In this document: positions 1 to 5,175 of the stretch, piece by piece | Numbering within the stretch: position 1 is the first letter of the stretch | Layout: each line of letters begins with the position of its first letter | Assembly (NCBI GenBank): GCA_003248755.1 | Contig: QFQW01000126.1 | Location: 1-6,963 of the forward strand | DNA: 6,963 bases | Direction: 5' to 3' | Source: Chryseobacterium sp. | GTDB lineage: Bacteria > Bacteroidota > Bacteroidia > Flavobacteriales > Weeksellaceae | Notes under the pieces: generated by a model | What the model was told of the DNA's origin: nothing | Seen by the model: the letters and a program-made list of their open reading frames with translations, nothing else | Database searches by the model: none | Program-made: the position numbers and the translations under genes

Positions 1-129
1 TCCACCAACGGTTATGGTTGGATTATTTTGAGCCTTTGTAAAAGGCGAAGCTGCTAATAATGCAAGGAACAATCCTGCAAACCTTACTTTTTTTGAAAGC
101 ATAAGCAAAGTAGTTTCGTTCTTGTTCAT
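1..129 (-). CDS. Exported protein, N-terminal fragment (runs off window)
   Basis: This is the first 43 codons of a minus-strand gene whose remainder lies before base 1. The translation begins MNKNETTLLMLSKK, followed by a hydrophobic stretch (about residues 17-29, GLFLALLAASPF) and a probable signal peptidase I site TKA|QNN near residue 33. This is a normal Sec signal peptide with Gln at +1, like the other exported proteins here. The ATG at 129 was taken as the start. The in-frame ATG at 102 (MLSKKVRF) gives a more compact signal peptide and is a real alternative. No Shine-Dalgarno sequence is visible. The visible mature part (about 10 residues, ending TITVGG) is too short to identify the family. 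The neighbourhood suggests another carbohydrate-active or periplasmic protein, but that is inference only. The gene follows repeat copy A with 31 bases between. Confidence 0.8.
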   Translation of the reverse strand, partial: MNKNETTLLMLSKKVRFAGLFLALLAASPFTKAQNNPTITVGG

Positions 130-160
130 AATATTTCTTTGTTTGATATTTTTTAATTTT

Positions 161-335
161 TTAACCACAAATCAAAGATTCGACGAAGTCAAAAGGCACA
201 AAAGCTTTTTTATTTAAAGTTCAAAAGCTTTGAAAATATAAGAGCACATAATTTAAAAATCTTTGATTTTTATTTTTGTGAACTTTTCAAAAGCATTATT
301 TAAAACTTTACGTTTTTGTGACTTTTGTGGTTTAA
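161..335. repeat. Palindromic intergenic element, copy A (MITE-like)
   Basis: About 175 bp with imperfect terminal inverted repeats. The left end reads TTAACCACAA and the right end TTGTGGTTTAA, and both continue inward into CACAAAAG-type sequence (left GGCACAAAAGC, right GTTTTTGTGAC). An inner pair, AAAGTTCAAAAG near 217 and GTGAACTTTTCAAAAG near 279, gives further pairing, and a 17-bp palindrome AAAAATCTTTGATTTTT sits at 255-271. The left arm carries an extra 19-bp module (171-189). No ORF of note lies inside. The element fills most of the 226-bp gap between the alpha/beta-hydrolase (stop at 356) and the next gene (start at 129). The rest of that gap is plain AT-rich DNA. It may be a non-autonomous transposable element or a REP-like element; no transposase is present and no target duplication could be firmly defined. 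Confidence 0.85.
171..189 (+). repeat. 19-bp arm module in copy A
   Basis: ATCAAAGATTCGACGAAGT is inserted between the terminal TTAACCACAA and the CAAAAGGCACAAAAG part of the left arm of copy A. The same module, 18 of 19 bases identical, is found in inverted orientation in the right arm of copy C (2780-2798). It is absent from the opposite arm of each of those copies and from both arms of copy B. Confidence 0.8.
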
Positions 336-355
336 TTTTTTTTTGTTCTAATTGA

Positions 356-1234
356 TTATAAAAACTTATGAAATTTCAGCCAATCCAGATAAACATTCGA
401 CCAGTTATCCACCGGACTATCCTGTTTTGCCATTCCGAAACCGTGACCACCTTTTTCATAAATATGAAGTTCTACAGGCTGTTTTGCATCGTGCCATTTG
501 GTATATAATAAAATAGATTTCGGAGCCAGTTTTAATTGGTCATCGTCTGCTGCACAAATGAACAAAGGCAACTTTTGCTCAGGAACTTGATAACCTAAAA
601 CCGCATCGCTCGGACCGCCGTAGATGGAAGCGGCAAAATTCGGAATGGTAGAAGCATCATCGCTATGAAGCACACTTTCCAGAATCACACTTGCGCCCGC
701 AGAAAAGCCGATAACGCCTAGTTTTTCCGGATTAATGTTAAGTTTTGCTGCATTTTTTCGGATATAAGAAATGGCAGTTTTAATATCATTTCCGGCCATC
801 ACTTTTATCGGTGCAGTTTTCGCATCAAAAGCTGGCCTGTCTTTTATGTTTTCCATCATTTCACGAGCCGGGTCTCCGGTTTTGGTTTCCAGCAAACGGT
901 ATTTTAAAACAACCGCTGTAATTCCTTTTTCCTGAAGAATTTTTGCTAAATCTCTTCCTTCTTTATTGATGGAAAGACTCTGAAATCCACCTCCGGGAGC
1001 GATTACGATTATTGTTCCGTTAGCTTTTGCCTTTGGTGCTTCGTAGATTTCTATTGCCGGAGCCGCAACGTTGTACACCAAATGGGTTTTGAATAAATCG
1101 GAATCCATTTCTTTTTCGGAATACGTCCAGGATTCTGAGCCTGGTGCTTTGCCTTGGTATAATGGAATTGATTTTTGAGCGTTGATGCTCGTTAAACCTG
1201 CAAGAAATAGACTTGCTATGATGAATTTTTTCAT
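356..1234 (-). CDS. Secreted alpha/beta-hydrolase, acetyl-xylan-esterase-like
   Basis: A 292-residue exported serine hydrolase that probably removes acyl groups, such as acetyl, from a polysaccharide or oligosaccharide. Residues 1-19 are a signal peptide (MKKFIIASLFLAGL... with cleavage INA|QKS). The rest is one alpha/beta-hydrolase domain of the acetyl esterase/lipase (Aes, Abhydrolase_3-like) group: the oxyanion-loop motif PGGG at 80-83, nucleophile elbow GFSAG at 176-180 with Ser178, an acidic cluster AADDD at 228-232 that should hold the catalytic Asp, and His264 in GGHGFG. The catalytic set therefore appears complete. Upstream in-frame codons reach an ATG at 1324, but those 30 codons are translated repeat copy B and have no signal-peptide logic, so 1234 is the start. 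It follows the CE1 esterase gene in the same direction, with copy B between them. The family also contains lipases and peptidase-like members; the exact ester substrate is inferred from context. No lipobox and no C-terminal type IX sorting domain is seen, so a periplasmic location is likely. Confidence 0.88.
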   Translation of the reverse strand: MKKFIIASLFLAGLTSINAQKSIPLYQGKAPGSESWTYSEKEMDSDLFKTHLVYNVAAPAIEIYEAPKAKANGTIIVIAPGGGFQSLSINKEGRDLAKILQEKGITAVVLKYRLLETKTGDPAREMMENIKDRPAFDAKTAPIKVMAGNDIKTAISYIRKNAAKLNINPEKLGVIGFSAGASVILESVLHSDDASTIPNFAASIYGGPSDAVLGYQVPEQKLPLFICAADDDQLKLAPKSILLYTKWHDAKQPVELHIYEKGGHGFGMAKQDSPVDNWSNVYLDWLKFHKFL

Positions 1235-1251
1235 TGATTTTAATTTTAGAT

Positions 1252-1413
1252 TTAACCACAAAAGGTACAAAAGCTTTAAGTTTATTATTGATAATTTTGA
1301 GAAGCTCACAAAATTTAAAATCAAAGATTTTTAGAAGCTTTTATGGACTTTAATCTGATTAGATTTCAGCTTTGAAAATTTAAACATTAAACTTTTGTGA
1401 CTTTTGTGGTTAA
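1252..1413. repeat. Palindromic intergenic element, copy B
   Basis: About 162 bp bounded by near-perfect inverted ends: left TTAACCACAAAAGGTACAAA, right TTTGTGACTTTTGTGGTTAA. The reverse complement of its middle (about 1294-1332) matches copy A at about 254-292 in 35 of 39 aligned bases, including the ATCTTTGAT palindrome, so the core is inverted relative to copies A and C. Neither arm has the 19-bp module. It sits 17 bases before the start of the alpha/beta-hydrolase and 15 bases after the stop of the CE1 esterase, and so fills almost all of that gap. No separate terminator is visible between the two genes. Reading the element in frame produces the false N-terminal extension of the downstream gene. 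Confidence 0.85.
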
Positions 1414-1428
1414 GTATTTTTAGTTATG

Positions 1429-2595
1429 CTATTTAAACAATTGCGGAACAAATTCGTTGAGATAGGTTCTCCAATTACTCCACGTGTGACCTCCTTCTGA
1501 TTCTACATATTGATATTTAAAGTTCATTTTGTCGAGTTTTTCACGATATTCTGTGACGTTTTTGTATAGAAAATCTGTCTTTCCAATGGCAATCCAATAC
1601 AGTTTGTACGAATTGTTTTGCTGGGTTTTCAGTTTTTGGTCTAAATTCTGATAAACCGGGCTTTTCTTTTCGTCTGGCGGAAGAATCGCAGGCGAAAAAA
1701 GACCGACGTAATCAAACGTTTTTGACTGATTGGCAGAAATGTACAGCGAATGAAAACCTCCCATCGAAAGTCCGGCAATGGCGCGGTTTTTGGCATCGGC
1801 TTTTACCCGGTAATTGGATTCTGTGAAATTCATAATTTCCTTGAAATACGTTTCCATATCACCACTGAAAATATCCGGCGTCCTCATATCGATTTTATAA
1901 AACCCTTTGGAAGATTCGCCTGGCGCTGCGGCATTGCTGGTGTGACCGTTGGGCATTACGACAATCATCGGTTTTGCTTTTCCCTGAGCAATCAGATTAT
2001 CTAAAATCTGCGATGCTCTTCCCAAAGTCATCCACGCCTCTTCGTCGCCACCCATTCCGTGAAGCAAATACAAAATAGGAAATTTTTCTTTAGAGTTTTC
2101 GTATCCTGGAGGTGTGTAAATGGTTAATCTCCTGTCTTCTTTCAGTCCATCCGAATGGTACCATCTTTTGGAAACCGTTCCGTGCGGGACATTTTGAACT
2201 TTGTAATTTTCGGATTGTTTTCCGTCAATCAAAATCATACTCATCACCGACGAAACATCACGCACCTGGTACGAATTGTTTGGGTCGTTAGCTTTTACGC
2301 CGTCAACAACGAATGAGTAGGTATAAATATCGGGATTGAAATCATTTTTTGTGAACGACCAAACACCATCCTTATCTTTCTGCAAATCTACGGAACCGGG
2401 TTCCATTCCTTTGGACGGAAACCAGTTTCCCTGCAGTTTTACGCTGTTCGCATTGGGAGCGAGCAAACGAAAGGTCACATTCTGACCGTTGATTTCGGGA
2501 GAAATTAAGTTTTTCTTTCCGCTGAAATCAAGGTTTTCCTGGGCAAACATCAATGAACCGAGCATTAATGAATAGATTGTGTATCTGATTTTCAT
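1429..2595 (-). CDS. Secreted CE1-type esterase with N-terminal CBM48/E-set domain
   Basis: A 388-residue exported carboxylesterase of the esterase D / feruloyl-esterase type (CE1), likely to cleave feruloyl or acetyl groups from hemicellulose fragments. Residues 1-18 form a signal peptide with predicted cleavage MFA|QEN. Residues about 30-125 form an immunoglobulin-like E-set domain related to CBM48, with the typical pattern VTFRLLAPNANSVKLQGNW at 40-58, DGVWSFT at 76-82 and YTYSFVVDG at 91-99. The catalytic domain covers about 135-388: LLHGMGGDE at 177-185 (oxyanion loop), GLSMGG at 275-280 with nucleophile Ser277, Asp341 in GKTDFLY, and His370 in GGHTWSNWR. This E-set plus CE1 layout is known from Bacteroidetes xylan loci. 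The stop is TAG. An upstream in-frame ATG at 2652 would add 19 residues that are translated repeat copy C with no signal-peptide logic, so 2595 is preferred. Some family members act on other esters, so the substrate remains inferred. Confidence 0.9.
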   Translation of the reverse strand: MKIRYTIYSLMLGSLMFAQENLDFSGKKNLISPEINGQNVTFRLLAPNANSVKLQGNWFPSKGMEPGSVDLQKDKDGVWSFTKNDFNPDIYTYSFVVDGVKANDPNNSYQVRDVSSVMSMILIDGKQSENYKVQNVPHGTVSKRWYHSDGLKEDRRLTIYTPPGYENSKEKFPILYLLHGMGGDEEAWMTLGRASQILDNLIAQGKAKPMIVVMPNGHTSNAAAPGESSKGFYKIDMRTPDIFSGDMETYFKEIMNFTESNYRVKADAKNRAIAGLSMGGFHSLYISANQSKTFDYVGLFSPAILPPDEKKSPVYQNLDQKLKTQQNNSYKLYWIAIGKTDFLYKNVTEYREKLDKMNFKYQYVESEGGHTWSNWRTYLNEFVPQLFK

Positions 2596-2612
2596 ATTAC
2601 ATTTTTTTATTT

Positions 2613-2807
2613 TTAACCACAAAAAGCACAAAAGTTTTTGATTTTGACACATTAGTCACATTAGATTTAAGTTTAAATCTTTGAAAATATTAGAACACAT
2701 TAGTTTTAAAAATCTTTGATTTTTAGTTTTTTGAACTTCTTTAAAATATTAATTAGCTCTTAATCTTTTGTGACTTTTGACTCCGTCGAATCTTTGATTT
2801 GTGGTTA
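2613..2807. repeat. Palindromic intergenic element, copy C
   Basis: About 195 bp starting TTAACCACAAAAAGCACAAA and ending in TTTGATTTGTGGTTA. Its core, CTTTGAAAATATTAGAACAC from 2679 onward and then AAAAATCTTTGATTTTT at 2708-2724, runs in the same direction as copy A (the equivalent stretch starts at 228). The right arm (about 2764-2807) contains the 19-bp module that copy A has in its left arm. The element begins 17 bases upstream of the CE1 esterase start and, together with the GH3 terminator, fills the 278-bp gap between the two genes. Within the gap no gene, RNA gene or clear Bacteroidetes-type promoter (TTG, then TAnnTTTG) was recognised. Confidence 0.85.
2780..2798 (-). repeat. 19-bp arm module in copy C
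   Basis: Read on the minus strand this is ATCAAAGATTCGACGGAGT, one base different from the module at 171-189. Here it sits in the high-coordinate arm, whereas in copy A it is in the low-coordinate arm, although the cores of A and C point the same way. Confidence 0.8.
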
Positions 2808-2825
2808 TTAAAGACAGTTTTTAAT

Positions 2826-2868
2826 TCAAAAATAAAATTCTGAGCCTGTAAAATACAGACCCAGAATT
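2826..2868 (-). terminator. Intrinsic terminator of the receptor-GH3 unit
   Basis: On the minus strand, 5 bases after the GH3 stop codon, AATTCTGGGTCTGTA (2868-2854) pairs with TACAGGCTCAGAATT (2850-2836) around a 3-base loop. All 15 positions pair if G-U wobbles are allowed. The stem is followed by the T-rich run TTTATTTTT. It should end transcription coming from the receptor and GH3 genes, leaving the esterase genes to their own promoter or to readthrough. Confidence 0.82.
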
Positions 2869-2873
2869 ATCAA

Positions 2874-5165
2874 TTATTTTTTATATTTCTCTGTTCTCGC
2901 ATCTTTAATAACACCAGACCAGTTCATTCCATATCCGAAATCATAGTTATGACCTTCGGAATCTTTGTGCGTTTCCATATCGTAAGGTACATCTTCTTTT
3001 TGCTTTTCAACGGTTACCATATTCGCCGGCATCTGAAGCGGAAGCAATCCTGAAGGTTCATATTTTCCGGTAATGATATCCACAACCGCCTGATTGGATA
3101 CATTGAAGTTCATCAGAATCGCATCAGCGTGCTTTTCAAATTCGTTGAAAACCATAGGTTTAGAAGCTGTTACAGAAACAATAACAGGTTTTCCGTTCAT
3201 TGCTTTGTAAGCATTTTCAATGGCTAACAAATCAGTAAAATTGGTCGCAGTAGAAGTTTTATTTTTGAATGTTCTGTCGTGAACATTGGGTGCAACAACC
3301 GGGTCGCCCGCTGCAATACTTTTTTCACGAGCTTCTGTTGCTGTGTACGTTTTGTATTGAAGAGAAATCGGAAGGTAACCGTTTCCGCCTTCTTTAGCAT
3401 CGATGTCGCTGTAACCTCCTTCTTCACTGTGCGGACTTTTCACAAAAACCAATGCAAAATCTGCTTTTGAAGGGTCTTCGGTTACGTTGAAATGTTTTTT
3501 TACTTTCTCGATATCAACGGGATATTCTAGAGACGGAGCTGTATAAACGCCCCACCAATTGAACGTTGCCGGAGAATATCTCTTCGGAATGTAAACTGTT
3601 TTTCTTTCTTTGATTGGAAGAATATTGGCTTTGTTTTTCAACAATACGATAGATTTCACCTGAGCTTCGTAACCAGCTTTCATAAATTCAGGATTACCAA
3701 CGATTTTTTTGGTTTCTTCTACGTTGACATAAGGGTTTTCAAACAATCCGGTTCTAAAGAAATTTCTCAGCAAACGGACTGCAGACTGCTCAAATTTAGC
3801 ACGATACGCTTTTTCGCCGTGTTCTTTCACGCCCATCTGATAGGCTTCTAAAACGGGACCTTTATCATTATTTCCACCGAATTGGTCAACACCCGCTTCC
3901 AACACTTTGTAATGGCGTTCCGCAATGGAAAGTTTTTCAGCACCCCAAGGTTTTCCGGCAAATCCGCCCGGCGTTTTTGGTTCGTCAGCTGTAATCAACC
4001 AGTCGGTACAAACTACACCGTCATATTTATATTTTCCACGAAGTAAATCTGTGATTAAATATTTGCTGTAACCGTTTCCAACATTTTCGCCGTTCTTAGT
4101 ATCCTGATTAAAGCTAATCGTGTAATAAGGCATCACCGCAGAAGCTTCTTTAGTTCCGCCAGTTAGTTTGAAAGCACCTTCTGTAAAAGGTTTTACGTGG
4201 TTTTGGAAATTATTTCCCGGATAAACAGCGAATTTTCCCATTGCCCAGTGACCGTCACGACCACCTTCTTCAGGTCCGCCTCCCGGCCAGTGTTTTACCA
4301 TTGCGTTCACACTTTTATTTCCCCAACCATTCTTGCTTCCGTTGGTGGTTTGGAAACCGTCAATATAGCCTCTGGCCATATCTGCTGTCAATTCCGGACT
4401 TTCAGAGAAAACATAGGCGATTCTGTACCAACGCGGTTCTGTTCCTAAGTCGATTTGAGGTGACAATGCGGTTGAAATTCCTAATGCTCTGTATTCCTGA
4501 GCGGCAATATTTCCGAATTTTTTAACCAATTCCGGGTCGAATGTTGCGCCCATTGCCAAACCATCCGGCCAAAGAGAAATCTGTCCGCCGGCTCCTTCAT
4601 TAAATTCGGCTGTTACCGTTGCGGAATGTCTCGGGTCTGTACTGTTGTTCGCAGGAATTCCCAATCCCAAACCTTCAATATAAGCCTGAATATTGTTGCT
4701 CCATTGTGCTGCAATTGCAGGAGATTCAACCGTTGTTACCAAAACGTGACGAAGGTTGTCTTCCTTTAAAAATTTCTTTTGCTGGTCTGTTAAATCAGAG
4801 GCTTTTGCGCCGCTTTCTTTATAAAATTTGCCGTTATATTTTCCTGCTCTTATACCATCTGGAGGTGCAGGAACCGATTGATGACCACTATACAACATCA
4901 AACTTGCAATCTGCTCGACCGTCATTTTTGAAGCTAAATCTTTTGCTCTTTCGTCAACCGGAAGTCTCCAATCTTCGTATTTGTCAAGTTTTCCATTTTT
5001 GTTTAAATCCTTGAATTTATTTCCGCCAATCGTCAGGATTTTTACACCTGAATCTGCAGAATATCCCAAAACAGGACCTTTAGAATTCGTAACTGTCTGA
5101 ATGTTTTGTGCAAATGCTGTTATTCCTAAAAATAATGCAGCAACATTTAAAACTGTTCTTTTCAT
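2874..5165 (-). CDS. Secreted glycoside hydrolase family 3 beta-glycosidase
   Basis: A 763-residue exported exo-acting beta-glycosidase (beta-glucosidase or beta-xylosidase type) that would release terminal sugars from oligosaccharides in the periplasm. Residues 1-19 are a signal peptide (cleavage AFA|QNI). An EF-hand-like loop, FKDLNKNGKLDKYEDW, lies at 51-66. The GH3 N-terminal barrel covers about 75-440, with KHWPGGG at 291-297, GGRDGHW at 301-307 and the nucleophile motif VVCTDW at 385-390 (Asp388). The GH3 C-terminal domain covers about 500-745; SEEGGYSD at 580-587 probably supplies the acid/base Glu (581 or 582), and it closes with YDFGYGMNW at 741-749. There is no C-terminal fibronectin-III-like domain and no PA14 insert. 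The protein ends soon after the GH3 C-terminal domain, which is a known shorter layout rather than a truncation. The start is 10 bases beyond the receptor stop, so the two are almost certainly co-transcribed. Sugar specificity cannot be read reliably from sequence alone. Confidence 0.95.
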   Translation of the reverse strand: MKRTVLNVAALFLGITAFAQNIQTVTNSKGPVLGYSADSGVKILTIGGNKFKDLNKNGKLDKYEDWRLPVDERAKDLASKMTVEQIASLMLYSGHQSVPAPPDGIRAGKYNGKFYKESGAKASDLTDQQKKFLKEDNLRHVLVTTVESPAIAAQWSNNIQAYIEGLGLGIPANNSTDPRHSATVTAEFNEGAGGQISLWPDGLAMGATFDPELVKKFGNIAAQEYRALGISTALSPQIDLGTEPRWYRIAYVFSESPELTADMARGYIDGFQTTNGSKNGWGNKSVNAMVKHWPGGGPEEGGRDGHWAMGKFAVYPGNNFQNHVKPFTEGAFKLTGGTKEASAVMPYYTISFNQDTKNGENVGNGYSKYLITDLLRGKYKYDGVVCTDWLITADEPKTPGGFAGKPWGAEKLSIAERHYKVLEAGVDQFGGNNDKGPVLEAYQMGVKEHGEKAYRAKFEQSAVRLLRNFFRTGLFENPYVNVEETKKIVGNPEFMKAGYEAQVKSIVLLKNKANILPIKERKTVYIPKRYSPATFNWWGVYTAPSLEYPVDIEKVKKHFNVTEDPSKADFALVFVKSPHSEEGGYSDIDAKEGGNGYLPISLQYKTYTATEAREKSIAAGDPVVAPNVHDRTFKNKTSTATNFTDLLAIENAYKAMNGKPVIVSVTASKPMVFNEFEKHADAILMNFNVSNQAVVDIITGKYEPSGLLPLQMPANMVTVEKQKEDVPYDMETHKDSEGHNYDFGYGMNWSGVIKDARTEKYKK

Positions 5166-5175
5166 TGTTTACATT

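Noticed and set aside
1235..1324. Longer start (ATG at 1324) for the alpha/beta-hydrolase.
   Set aside because: The added 30 codons are translated repeat copy B; the ATG at 1234 opens directly into a good signal peptide.
2596..2652. Longer start (ATG at 2652) for the CE1 esterase.
   Set aside because: The added 19 codons lie mostly in repeat copy C, and the signal peptide begins at 2595.
161..2807. CRISPR array.
   Set aside because: Only three diverged, palindromic copies more than 900 bases apart, with genes between them; no regular short spacers and no cas genes.
161..2807. Target-site duplications flanking the repeats.
   Set aside because: The flanks are AT-rich runs such as TTAATTTTT, so short matches arise easily by chance and no convincing duplication could be fixed.
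4619..5014. Plus-strand open frame of 131 codons, and other plus-strand frames at 1750-2004, 3279-3470, 4197-4525 and 6508-6783.
   Set aside because: All lie opposite well-supported genes, have no recognisable domains, and look like antisense shadows.
2874..5165. GH3 gene as truncated because it lacks a fibronectin-III-like tail.
   Set aside because: It ends with the complete GH3 C-terminal motif, a normal stop and a terminator; shorter GH3 layouts exist.
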